Shown: piece after piece, positions 36,027-43,578 of the stretch
Numbering within the stretch: position 1 is the first letter of the stretch
How the letters are laid out: every line of letters begins with the position of its first letter
NCBI RefSeq assembly: GCF_013305725.1
Contig: NZ_CP047883.1
Location: 971,001-1,035,000 of the forward strand
Source: Streptococcus mitis
GTDB lineage: Bacteria; Bacillota; Bacilli; Lactobacillales; Streptococcaceae
Direction of reading: 5' to 3'
Length of the DNA: 64,000 nucleotides
Program-made: the position numbers and the translations under genes
The notes under the pieces: model-generated
The model's database searches: none
What the model was told of the DNA's origin: nothing
The model's input: only the letters and a program-made list of their open reading frames with translations

Positions 36027-36215
36027 ATTATAAACTACAAGTGGATATTGTGTCCTGTATGTGGAAATAAAACACGATTAAAGATAAGGGAAGATACTGA
36101 ATTAAAAAAATTCCCCCTCTATTGTCCGAAATGCAGACAAGAAAATTTAATTGAAATAAAGCAGTTCAAAGTAACTGTGATTACAGAGCCAGACGCAAAG
36201 ACGCAGAGCCGATAA
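36027..36215 (+). CDS. Tn916 Orf6, cysteine-rich zinc-ribbon (KTR) protein
   Basis: About 62 residues: NYKWILCPVCGNKTRLKIRE, then FPLYCPKCRQENLIEIKQFK, ending AKTQSR. Two C-P-x-C knuckles form a zinc ribbon. No ATG, GTG or TTG is available. AAAGGAGGAG is followed after six bases by ATT then ATA, so a rare ATT/ATA start is implied (I use ATT at 36027). It is the small gene downstream of tet(M) in Tn916. Function unknown. Confidence 0.75.
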   Translation: MINYKWILCPVCGNKTRLKIREDTELKKFPLYCPKCRQENLIEIKQFKVTVITEPDAKTQSR

Positions 36216-36251
36216 AATGAGATTAATACAATCTCATTTTATCGGCTCTTT
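36205..36251. terminator. Terminator between tet(M)/orf6 and orf9
   Basis: AGAGCCGATAAAATGAGATT and its complement form a roughly 19-bp stem with an eight-base loop and TCTTT after it. It ends both converging transcripts. Confidence 0.85.
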
Positions 36252-36274
36252 CCGTTATGTATGGATTCTTTTAA

Positions 36275-36628
36275 TTAGTCTTCGATGTTTCTTGCTTCGT
36301 TGATACCGCTGGCTAAAGATTCCATTAAGGATAGTTCTTTGTCTGTAAAGCTATCCATGTATTTCTCTATCTGTAATCGTCGGGTGCTTTTTACCAAGTT
36401 ATTAGCAGGTAAGAAAAATTCATCAACGGAAACATGAAGTAACGATACAAGGTCATAAAGAACTTGTATGCTGGGGTGTTGCCCCTTATTTTCAATATTA
36501 GTTAAGTAACGTGGGTCAATTTCAATCAATGCTCCCACTTGTTCACGAGTTAAACCTCGTTTCAATCGAGCTTCTTTAATGGCTAAACCAAAGGCTCTAA
36601 AATCATATTTATCTTCTTTTTTACGCAT
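36275..36628 (-). CDS. Tn916 Orf9, XRE-family repressor
   Basis: 117 residues. The helix-turn-helix reads [20 protein letters not shown], followed by [20 protein letters not shown]. In Tn916 it represses the orf7-orf8 promoter, and antisense transcription from the tet(M) side lowers its expression when tetracycline is present. Transcribed opposite to tet(M). The end ([13 protein letters not shown]) is complete. No disruption. Confidence 0.92.
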   Translation of the reverse strand: MRKKEDKYDFRAFGLAIKEARLKRGLTREQVGALIEIDPRYLTNIENKGQHPSIQVLYDLVSLLHVSVDEFFLPANNLVKSTRRLQIEKYMDSFTDKELSLMESLASGINEARNIED

Positions 36629-37132
36629 AGTAGACCACCTCTATACATTTTACTGTTCCTATTGAATTAGAAACAGGTATAGAAAAACATGTTATATAGT
36701 TTATAGGTTCATATTTAATAAAAAGCACTACTAAACGCCAATAAAAAAAACCGTTATATGGTAGTGCTATTTATGCTGTTAAAATATTGTATCTTACTTC
36801 CAAATGGCGGTTTGTTGGAGGTCAAAGTCGCCATGAAGTATATCACATACAATCAAGTTCCCCACATTGAGTATTTATCAAAAAAAGTCGTCTATCTGCA
36901 ATAGATAAGTACGTCCACCAATGTGGTTTTATAAATCATATAGATAGAAAAATAAAAGCATGTAAACAGAGAAATCAATCTGTTTGTGTGCTTTTTTGGT
37001 TATTCAGAACTTTTTTACAAAGTTTATTCATCAGTAATGCAACAAATCCCCCTTTCACATTGGGACTAAGAGTGAAAGGAGATAAAAGAGCAAGGCTCAC
37101 TTCCTTTCCTAGACAGAAAGGGGGTGAGAAAC
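36629..37132. other. Tn916 regulatory intergenic region (orf9-orf7)
   Basis: This holds the divergent promoters for orf9 and orf7. A candidate 23-codon ORF (36833-36904, MKYITYNQVPHIEYLSKKVV) has GGAGG 11 bases upstream and may be the small orf10-type peptide of Tn916; support is weak. A hairpin (CCTTTCACATTGGG...AGTGAAAGG) at about 37053-37080 precedes orf7. Confidence 0.5.
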
Positions 37133-37555
37133 ATGAAACCATCTTTTTTTCAGACCACAATAGAAAATCAGTTTGACTATATCTGTAAACGTGCTATGGA
37201 AGACGAGCGAAAGAATTATCTGCTTTATCTTTCAAGGATCGCAAAGCGTGAAGTGTCCTTTTCTGATGTTGGCGATTATCTTGTTAGCCAGTTTGCGACA
37301 ACAGATAACTATTCAACTGACTTTCAGATTTTTACACTCAATGGAATATCAGTTGGTGTTGAAAATGATTTATTGAGTGAAGCATTACGTGAGTTGCCAG
37401 ACAAGAAACGTGAAATTCTACTGCTGTTTTACTTTATGGACATGAGCGATTCAGAAATTGCAGACCTGTTGAAATTGAACCGTTCTACTGTCTATCGGCA
37501 TAGAACCAGTGGACTAGCCTTAATCAAAAAGTTTATGGAGGAATTTGAAGAATGA
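37133..37555 (+). CDS. Tn916 Orf7, sigma-factor-like regulator
   Basis: 140 residues from ATG 37133, with AAGGGGGTGAG upstream. The C-terminal region-4 type helix-turn-helix reads REILLLFYFMDMSDSEIADL, then NRSTVYRHRTSGLALIKKF. In Tn916 Orf7 and Orf8 drive transcription through xis and int and across the circular junction to the transfer genes. It overlaps orf8 by four bases. Intact. Confidence 0.92.
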   Translation: MKPSFFQTTIENQFDYICKRAMEDERKNYLLYLSRIAKREVSFSDVGDYLVSQFATTDNYSTDFQIFTLNGISVGVENDLLSEALRELPDKKREILLLFYFMDMSDSEIADLLKLNRSTVYRHRTSGLALIKKFMEEFEE

Positions 37556-37782
37556 AAACACAATATCCTATGATTCCCTTTCCTCTCATTGTAAAGGCAA
37601 CAGATGGCGATACAGAAGCGATTAACCAGATTCTACATCATTACAGAGGGTACATAACGAAACGTTCCCTACGACTTATGAAAGATGAATATGGCAATCA
37701 AAGTATGGTCGTTGATGAAGTCTTACGTGGAAGAATGGAAACCAGACTGATTACAAAGATTCTGTCATTTGAAATTAAGTAA
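37552..37782 (+). CDS. Tn916 Orf8, HTH helper protein
   Basis: 76 residues (IPFPLIVKATDGDTEAINQI, then HHYRGYITKRSL), the helix-turn-helix 'conjugative transposon' domain that partners Orf7. ATG overlaps the orf7 stop (ATGA). Full Tn916 length. It belongs to the positive regulatory loop. Confidence 0.92.
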   Translation: MKTQYPMIPFPLIVKATDGDTEAINQILHHYRGYITKRSLRLMKDEYGNQSMVVDEVLRGRMETRLITKILSFEIK

Positions 37783-38238
37783 TAACCTCTCTCTTTTCGT
37801 GGAAGCGTGCCATACTATTCCACGCTTCCCGAACAGGGAGGTTTGTTATTCCATCAAAGCATATTGAGCTTTCAATGTGTTTTGATAGGCTAACGAGCCA
37901 TTGTTCTTTGAAAACTGAATAAAAGTAATTGAATACGTTTCGATAAGAAAAGAGCCAACGGAGCTAACCGCCATGACCTATCTTCTAAAGATAGCGAGCG
38001 TTTCAGTTAGTGTTCCGAAAAACAATCTTTAGCAGGATTGCCAGCGACGACTTTCTTATCGTGATAATGATACTCCCATACAGTCAATAGTCCGAGCGTT
38101 AAAAGCGTCGCAGGCAATGAGTATGGCTACATGAGAACCATGCAGGGGTGGAACTCCCGTGAGCTTTGCTAGAGCTGTTCGATTGCTTGTAAAACAACTT
38201 TTATGAAATCCAATAAGTGATTTGGAAAGGAGGATTTT
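37783..38238. other. Tn916 orf8-xis intergenic region
   Basis: No gene. A terminator-like hairpin lies at about 37799-37828 (GGAAGCGTG...CACGCTTCC). Further right is GC-richer, structured DNA (GTCCGAGCGTTAAAAGCGTCG). The xis promoter and the Xis-binding DNA of Tn916 are expected here. It appears unmodified in layout. Confidence 0.6.
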
Positions 38239-38442
38239 ATGAAGCAGACTGACATTCCGATTTGGGAGCGTTATACCCTAACTATTGAAGAAGCGTCAAA
38301 ATATTTTCGTATTGGCGAAAACAAGCTGCGTCGTTTGGCAGAAGAAAATAAAAATGCAAACTGGCTGATTATGAATGGCAATCGTATTCAGGTTAAACGA
38401 AAACAATTTGAAAAAATTATAGATACATTGAACGCAATCTAG
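38239..38442 (+). CDS. xis: Tn916 excisionase
   Basis: 67 residues, [20 protein letters not shown] and a winged-helix ([20 protein letters not shown]). AAAGGAGG lies upstream. Xis bends element-end DNA and directs Int to excision. Intact, but its integrase partner is truncated. Confidence 0.95.
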   Translation: MKQTDIPIWERYTLTIEEASKYFRIGENKLRRLAEENKNANWLIMNGNRIQVKRKQFEKIIDTLNAI

Positions 38443-38523
38443 CGTAGCCAAAGGGTCTTGTATATGATAAAATAGTATTAAGTCGTATCAGGGCTCTTTC
38501 CATAATGGAAAGGAGCAAATGCC

Positions 38524-39582
38524 ATGTCAGAAAAAAGACGTGACAATAAAGGTCGAATTTTAAAGACTGGAGAGAGCCAACGAAAAGACGGAAGATACTT
38601 ATACAAATATACAGATTCATTTGGAGAACCGCAATTTGTTTACTCGTGGAAACTTGTGGCTACAGACAGAGTACCAGCAGGAAAGCGTGATTGTATCTCA
38701 CTTAGGGAGAAAATCGCAGAGTTACAGAAAGACATTCATGATGGTATTGATGTTGTAGGAAAGAAAATGACACTCTGCCAGCTTTACGCAAAACAGAACG
38801 CTCAAAGACCAAAGGTTAGAAAAAATACTGAAACTGGACGCAAATATCTTATGGATATTTTGAAGAAAGACAAGTTAGGTGCAAGAAGTATTGATAGTAT
38901 TAAACCATCAGACGCTAAAGAATGGGCGATTAGAATGAGTGAAAATGGTTATGCCTATCAAACCATCAATAACTATAAACGTTCTTTAAAGGCTTCATTC
39001 TACATTGCGATACAAGATGATTGTGTTCGGAAGAATCCATTTGACTTTCAACTGAATGCAGTTCTTGATGATGATACTGTCCCTAAGACCGTACTAACAG
39101 GAGAACAGGAAGAAAAACTGTTAGCCTTTGCGAAAGCTGATAAAACCTACAGCAAAAATTATGATGAAATTCTGATACTCTTAAAAACAGGTCTTCGTAT
39201 TTCAGAGTTTGGTGGTTTGACACTTCCAGATTTAGATTTTGAGAATCGTCTTGTCAATATAGACCATCAGCTATTGAGAGATACTGAAATTGGGTACTAC
39301 ATTGAAACACCAAAGACCAAAAGTGGTGAACGTCAAGTTCCTATGGTTGAAGAAGCCTATCAAGCATTTAAGCGAGTGTTAGCGAATCGAAAGAATGATA
39401 AGCGTGTTGAGATTGATGGATATAGTGATTTCCTCTTTCTTAATAGAAAGAACTATCCAAAAGTGGCGAGTGACTATAATGGTATGATGAAAGGTCTTGT
39501 TAAGAAATACAACAAGTATAATGATGATAAGTTACCACACATCACTCCACGTGGAGTGTGTAAGTTTGTTAGAGAAACGTAG
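38524..39582 (+). pseudogene. int: Tn916 integrase, C-terminally truncated
   Basis: The frame matches Tn916 Int (405 residues) from MSEKRRDNKGRILKTGESQR to NDDKLPHITP, residue about 341. It then continues only as ten foreign codons (RGVCKFVRET) into the rumA-like site. The N-terminal DUSP-arm domain, core-binding domain and Arg I (TGLRISEFGGL) remain. The His-x-x-Arg box, the LGHAN-type His and the nucleophilic Tyr are lost, so the enzyme cannot recombine. The break is at TCACTCCAC, where int and the rumA-like end share CCAC. Confidence 0.93.
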
Positions 39583-39586
39583 TTAA
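39548..39586 (+). other. rumA/rlmCD 3'-end-like sequence, site 4 (element side)
   Basis: In frame it reads HVECVSLLEKRS then TAA. It begins exactly where Tn916 int is cut. It matches site 3 over CACGTGGAGTGTGT. It is followed by a hairpin (CTCAAAAG/CTTTTGAG, 39589-39615) and then by the chromosomal-type copy. I read it as the ICE-borne half of the attachment site. Confidence 0.65.
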
Positions 39587-39617
39587 TCCTCAAAAGATTC
39601 CCCAAACCTTTTGAGTC

Positions 39618-39665
39618 CCACAAACGCACCACGTGGAGGCGGTATCACTGCTTGTACGAGCTTAG
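39618..39665 (+). other. rumA/rlmCD 3' end, site 5 (probable attR, chromosome side)
   Basis: In frame: PQTHHVEAVSLLVRA then TAG. It is followed 17 bases later by a rho-independent terminator (39682-39707), so this looks like the true end of the chromosomal rumA-type gene displaced by integration. The main body of rumA would lie left of the window, at attL. Confidence 0.65.
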
Positions 39666-39681
39666 AAAAAATGTTGACGAA

Positions 39682-39707
39682 AAATCCTTGGTGTCAAGGA
39701 TTTTTTT
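39682..39707 (+). terminator. Probable native rumA terminator
   Basis: AAATCCTTG-GTGT-CAAGGATTT is a nine-base perfect stem with seven T residues. It is located directly after the rumA-like 3' end. Confidence 0.8.
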
Positions 39708-39734
39708 GGTATCCTCAAAAAGGTAATTTTATAA

Positions 39735-39763
39735 TTGACAATTTGTCAGTAGAGTAGTATAAT
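39735..39763 (+). promoter_or_regulatory. TetR-gene promoter with overlapping operator
   Basis: TTGACA (39735-39740), 17 bases, TATAAT (39758-39763): a consensus promoter. The 15-base inverted repeat TTGACAATTTGTCAG (39735-39749) covers the -35. The same 15-mer in the opposite orientation lies at 40483-40497 before the ABC genes, so it is very likely the operator of the TetR protein. Confidence 0.8.
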
Positions 39764-39783
39764 TTATAATCAGGAGGAATAAA

Positions 39784-40401
39784 ATGCGAGATGTAAAAGA
39801 TCCGGAAATTCGACGGGCTGAGATTATGGATGCTGCTATGCTCCTCTTTATGGAGAAAGGATATGCGAACACAACAACTCAGGATATAGTCGATAAGGTA
39901 AATATATCACGAGGTTTGTTATACTATCACTTTAAGAACAAAGAAGATATTCTGTATTGTCTTGTGGAACGTTATTCAGAGAAATTATTGAGAGATATTC
40001 ATGTGATTGTCAATGATGACGACAAAACTGCTATTGAAAAAATAAGAGCCTTTATAGATGCCACAATAATCTCTACAGATAACGTTTCAGCGGAAGGAAC
40101 TGAGTTACAAAAGACGGTTGATCTTGAAGAAAATCGTTATATGTTAGATAAGTTATCTCATAAGCTCATTGAAAAACTGACTATATATTTTGAGAGGATA
40201 ATAAATCAAGGCATCTCAGAAAAAGTATTTTCTGTAAAATATCCATCAGAAACAGCAGAATTTCTGATGACAGCCTATGTTTTTGTTTCAAATAACATAG
40301 GTATCATAACTTCAAAGAAAGAACCTGTCAAAGATTACTTGAATGCATTTAAGATAATGCTGGAACAAAATCTAAATACAAAAGGACTCTTTAGCAATTA
40401 A
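39784..40401 (+). CDS. TetR/AcrR-family repressor
   Basis: 205 residues. The N-terminal helix-turn-helix reads NTTTQDIVDKVNISRGLLYY, then HFKNKEDILYCLVERY. A helical ligand-binding domain follows. AGGAGG site eight bases upstream. The two matching operator copies, before itself and before the ABC operon, point to autoregulation and control of the downstream transporter. A terminator hairpin separates it from the ABC genes, so they are distinct transcripts. Confidence 0.92.
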   Translation: MRDVKDPEIRRAEIMDAAMLLFMEKGYANTTTQDIVDKVNISRGLLYYHFKNKEDILYCLVERYSEKLLRDIHVIVNDDDKTAIEKIRAFIDATIISTDNVSAEGTELQKTVDLEENRYMLDKLSHKLIEKLTIYFERIINQGISEKVFSVKYPSETAEFLMTAYVFVSNNIGIITSKKEPVKDYLNAFKIMLEQNLNTKGLFSN

Positions 40402-40433
40402 AAAAAGATAGAATGTTTGTAAAGAGAACTATG

Positions 40434-40470
40434 TACCGATAGCTAAATCAAAACAAGCTATCGGTATTAT
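40434..40470 (+). terminator. Terminator after TetR gene
   Basis: ACCGATAGCT and AGCTATCGGT pair, with an A-rich loop, followed by ATTATTT. Confidence 0.7.
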
Positions 40471-40482
40471 TTCAAAATATAA

Positions 40483-40497
40483 CTGACAAATTGTCAA
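40483..40497 (+). promoter_or_regulatory. TetR operator before ABC operon
   Basis: CTGACAAATTGTCAA is the exact reverse complement of the operator at 39735-39749. It lies 13 bases before the ABC start codon and overlaps the region where the transcript would begin. Confidence 0.8.
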
Positions 40498-40510
40498 TGG
40501 AGAAGAAAAT

Positions 40511-41221
40511 ATGTTAGAGATAAAGAATTTTAGTAAAAGTTATGGGGATAAGAAGGTTGTGGATAACCTATCTATTTCAGTACAGCCTGGAGATATTTAT
40601 GGTTTTATTGGAGCAAATGGTGCGGGAAAAACGTCAACGATAAAGGCAGTTGTCGGTATCCATGATTTTGAAGACGGAAGTATAATTATCAACGGTCATT
40701 CTATTAAAGAAGAACCTGTTATTTGTAAAAAAATGATGGCGTATATCCCAGATAATCCAGATTTGTATGAACATATGACAGGACTTCAATATATTAATCT
40801 TATTGCTGACTTGTTTGAAATTCCTACAAAAATACGCAGGGAGAGAATCCAAAAATACGGTGATTTATTTGATATGACTGAGCATCTTTCGGGGATTATT
40901 TCTTCATATTCACATGGTATGAAGCAACGAACAGCCATTATTTCTGCACTTGTACATTCTCCCAAACTGTTGATTTTAGATGAACCTTTTGTTGGGCTAG
41001 ATCCCAAAGCAACTTTCCTACTAAAGAAAATTATGCATGAGTGTGTTTCAGATGGAGGTGCTATTTTCTTTTCAACCCATGTATTGGATGTTGCGGAAAA
41101 ATTATGTAATAAGATTGCCATTATCAAAAATGGAAAGTTAATTGCAAGTGGCAATACAGGAGACGTCAAAGGTGATGAATCATTGGAGGCATTTTTCATG
41201 GAGGTGCAGGACAATGAGTAA
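40511..41221 (+). CDS. ABC transporter ATP-binding protein
   Basis: 236 residues. Walker A GANGAGKTST (residues about 37-46), signature SYSHGMKQRTAI (SHGMKQ variant of LSGGQ), Walker B LLILDEPFVGLD, and the H-loop STHVLDVAE. It is typical of ABC-2 type exporters (antimicrobial, bacteriocin or Cu/Na exporters). ATPase of the following permease, with which it overlaps by eight bases. Regulated by the TetR protein through the operator just upstream. Confidence 0.92.
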   Translation: MLEIKNFSKSYGDKKVVDNLSISVQPGDIYGFIGANGAGKTSTIKAVVGIHDFEDGSIIINGHSIKEEPVICKKMMAYIPDNPDLYEHMTGLQYINLIADLFEIPTKIRRERIQKYGDLFDMTEHLSGIISSYSHGMKQRTAIISALVHSPKLLILDEPFVGLDPKATFLLKKIMHECVSDGGAIFFSTHVLDVAEKLCNKIAIIKNGKLIASGNTGDVKGDESLEAFFMEVQDNE

Positions 41222-42773
41222 CATTTGGATATTGCTTAAAGCGCAATTGATTAATTTCTTTCCTATTAACGAGATTAGAGATTCAGGAAATAAAAAACAA
41301 AGTTCAATGGCTATTGCGAGTTTTGGTATAATAACTCTTTCCTTATTTTGCTTTGTTTATAATATACTAACAGCGAAAACATTGGTATACGTCGGACAGC
41401 AGGACTTGATACCGGCATATATGGTCTCTGTATCAAGTTTTTCAATATTATTTTTGACTATCTTTTATTCGAATGGCATTTTATTTGGCAGTCGAGATAT
41501 GGAAATTCTCCTATCCTTACCTGTTAAAAGTTCGTATATTATCACCAGCAAGTTCATGTTTATGTACTTATTGAATTTTTTAATAGGCTTGATGTTTATG
41601 CTTCCAGGTGGAATTGTATGGGGCTTGAACGGAAGTTTAAACCTCCTACAGATTATATTGTATTTTACTTCTATAATTTTTGCCCCTTTGATCCCCATGT
41701 GTATAGCGACATGCATGGGAATCGTTATTGTTGTCGCTTCATCTTTTTTTAAAAGAAAAAATGTTATCTCTCTTATTTTTTCATTTGCGATGTTAGGTAT
41801 AATTGGATATTTTGCATTATCAGCTTTGCAATCAGGTGATGAAAGTAGTATTGGGGTTACTCTGGCTAAGCAAATTATTGGACTGTATCCAATTTCTAGA
41901 CTATTTATGTCATACTACAATTTTCCAATGTACTATGGGATGGGATTTTATATAGTTCTTTCAATAGTCGTCTTTTATCTATTTGTCAAAATTGCTTCGT
42001 TGAAGTATGGACTACTTAATACACTTGCCAATACAAAATCAAGATATGCTAATGGCAAAGTATCTTATGAAAGAAAATCGGTATTTTTTGCTTTGTATCA
42101 AAAAGAGCTTGGACGATTTTTAAGTTCTTATATGGCAGTCTTGAATGCTGGGCTTGGAGTGATTCTTTTATGTGTCTTTAGTATATGTTTCCTGTTTAAT
42201 TCTGTAGAGCAAATAGGAAATTCTGCAGGAATTGAAAATATAAATGAGTATCTTTCAAACTTAGCTCCCGTCTTTATTTCATCTATGCTTTCACTCAGTT
42301 GTCCAGCAGCTTCATCTATGTCTTTAGAGGGTAAAAATATTTGGATTTTGAAAAGTTCTCCGGTTGAGGTAAGAATGATTTTAAATGCTAAGATAGCTGT
42401 TAATCTTACACTTCATTTGATTGGATATATGATTTCTATATCTGTATTTGTGCTAAAACTAGATATGAATCTCATTCAAGTCACGAACCTAATTATTGTT
42501 CCTATATGTTACTCCTTTTTTATAACTGTAATCGGAATTGCATTAAATAAAAAATATCCTAACTATGATTGGGACAGTGAGATGATAGTTGTCAAACAAA
42601 GTCTTCCTGTTATTGTAACTGGAATTATTGGTATGATTGCGCTTATTACGCCACTTTTGCTTAATTGGCTGTTTAATCTTCCGATTATATTTGTTTTACA
42701 GGTAGTATCAGTAGTTTTATTGATTATTACAATGGGTGTTTATTTAACAATAAGCAAGTCAAATTTTATCTAG
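41214..42773 (+). CDS. ABC-2 type permease, large
   Basis: 519 residues from ATG 41214 (GGAGG site within the preceding gene; an earlier ATG in frame is rejected). About 12 hydrophobic segments occur in two groups, for example SIAFGIITLSLF-type, FLIGLMFMLPGGIVWGLNG and LIGYMISISVFVLKL. It forms the membrane part of the exporter with the ATPase. The substrate cannot be read from the sequence. The pair resembles the YtrEF/Ecs-type or bacteriocin-self-protection exporters. Confidence 0.85.
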   Translation: MSNIWILLKAQLINFFPINEIRDSGNKKQSSMAIASFGIITLSLFCFVYNILTAKTLVYVGQQDLIPAYMVSVSSFSILFLTIFYSNGILFGSRDMEILLSLPVKSSYIITSKFMFMYLLNFLIGLMFMLPGGIVWGLNGSLNLLQIILYFTSIIFAPLIPMCIATCMGIVIVVASSFFKRKNVISLIFSFAMLGIIGYFALSALQSGDESSIGVTLAKQIIGLYPISRLFMSYYNFPMYYGMGFYIVLSIVVFYLFVKIASLKYGLLNTLANTKSRYANGKVSYERKSVFFALYQKELGRFLSSYMAVLNAGLGVILLCVFSICFLFNSVEQIGNSAGIENINEYLSNLAPVFISSMLSLSCPAASSMSLEGKNIWILKSSPVEVRMILNAKIAVNLTLHLIGYMISISVFVLKLDMNLIQVTNLIIVPICYSFFITVIGIALNKKYPNYDWDSEMIVVKQSLPVIVTGIIGMIALITPLLLNWLFNLPIIFVLQVVSVVLLIITMGVYLTISKSNFI

Positions 42774-42791
42774 TTAAAGGAGAAAAATAAG

Positions 42792-43013
42792 ATGAAAAAC
42801 AGACTGATAAAAGATATTTTGGTGTTATTAGTAATGCTAGCTATAATAGTTGTTATTTGTAGATTTCTGCCAGAAAAAGTTCCGATTCATTTCAATGCAA
42901 AAGGAGAAGCAGATATGTTTGCAAATAAATACTATCTTCTACTAGCTACAGTTATCCCCTATTCTGCATATTGGAAGTTTGTTAGGGAAAGTGATAATAA
43001 AAAGATTAAATGA
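42792..43013 (+). CDS. DUF1648-domain membrane protein, shortened
   Basis: 73 residues. One N-terminal membrane helix (ILVLLVMLAIIVVICRFLP) is followed by PIHFNAKGEADMFANKYYLL, the DUF1648 motif. The usual proteins have further membrane segments; here a second hydrophobic part is short and ends VIPYSAYWKFVRESDNKKIK, so it is probably a truncated or internally deleted form. It is co-transcribed with the ABC genes (18 bases) and overlaps the GntR frame (ATGA). Confidence 0.7.
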   Translation: MKNRLIKDILVLLVMLAIIVVICRFLPEKVPIHFNAKGEADMFANKYYLLLATVIPYSAYWKFVRESDNKKIK

Positions 43014-43350
43014 AACACCATCTATATTTACAAATTGCATCAAAATTAAGAACGACGATTTTAAGAGGTGATTATGCACCTGAACAACAAATTCCTTCAA
43101 TAAGGAGATTAGCAGAAAACGAGAAGTGTATCCGTCAACTGTCCAAAAAACAATGAAAGTTCTCGAAGAACAGAATTTGGTTATTAGCTGTGGAACATTA
43201 GGATATTTTGTCATAGCAAGAGAGCAAGAAATAAAGGAGTTAAGATGTCAAGAATCTAACAAGCTAGTGAAAACTTTGTTTGAAAAACTTGGTGAGCTAG
43301 GCTTTTCAGAAGATGAGATTGTCAATTTATTTTTTAGAAAAGATGCTTAG
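43010..43350 (+). pseudogene. GntR-family regulator (YhcF/YtrA type), frameshifted
   Basis: Frame 1 from 43010 reads MKHHLYLQIASKLRTTILRG, then PEQQIPSIRRLAENE, the start of a GntR winged helix. The next part, VYPSTVQKTMKVLEEQNLVI and the short C-terminus, is in another frame. A single missing base near 43122 explains it. Small GntR proteins of this type normally repress adjacent ABC operons. With the frameshift the regulator is probably lost, unless the base is a sequencing error. Confidence 0.8.
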
Positions 43351-43396
43351 AAGAAATTGAATGGAAATTTATTAGGATTATTTGTGAAAGTATAGA

Positions 43397-43423
43397 AAAG
43401 CCTTGATTGTAAGGCTTTTTTTG
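43397..43423 (+). terminator. Terminator of ABC operon
   Basis: AAAAGCCTTG-ATTG-TAAGGCTTTT followed by TTT ends the TetR-linked operon. Confidence 0.8.
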
Positions 43424-43578
43424 TGTTTTTGTGATAGAATATAGGTAGTTTAAAATCGACAGCAACTAAGAAGCAGTAAAAATATTATTCATAAAATAAT
43501 CAAGCTAGCGTAGACGAACTGGATAGGTTACTAGTGAAAACTGCAAAAAGTGTTGTGAAATGAATCGGAGAGTGCTTG

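Larger units (their letters stand above)
32285..39550 (+). mobile_element. Tn916-family remnant carrying tet(M)
   Basis: Gene order orf14 (3' end), orf13, leader peptides, tet(M), orf6, orf9 (opposite strand), orf7, orf8, xis and int (5' part) is that of the right half of Tn916. Everything left of orf14 is missing: the conjugation genes orf15-orf24 and oriT. Int is cut at the rumA-like site at 39548. The element is therefore non-autonomous. Junction positions are accurate to about ten bases. Confidence 0.92.

Noticed and set aside
36026..36040. Calling Tn916 orf6 a pseudogene because it lacks ATG
   Set aside because: The frame is complete with a strong ribosome site at correct spacing, and a rare start is more likely than decay.
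43441..43575. BOX or RUP repeat
   Set aside because: Looked for the pneumococcal BOX/RUP text; no convincing match was seen in this gap.
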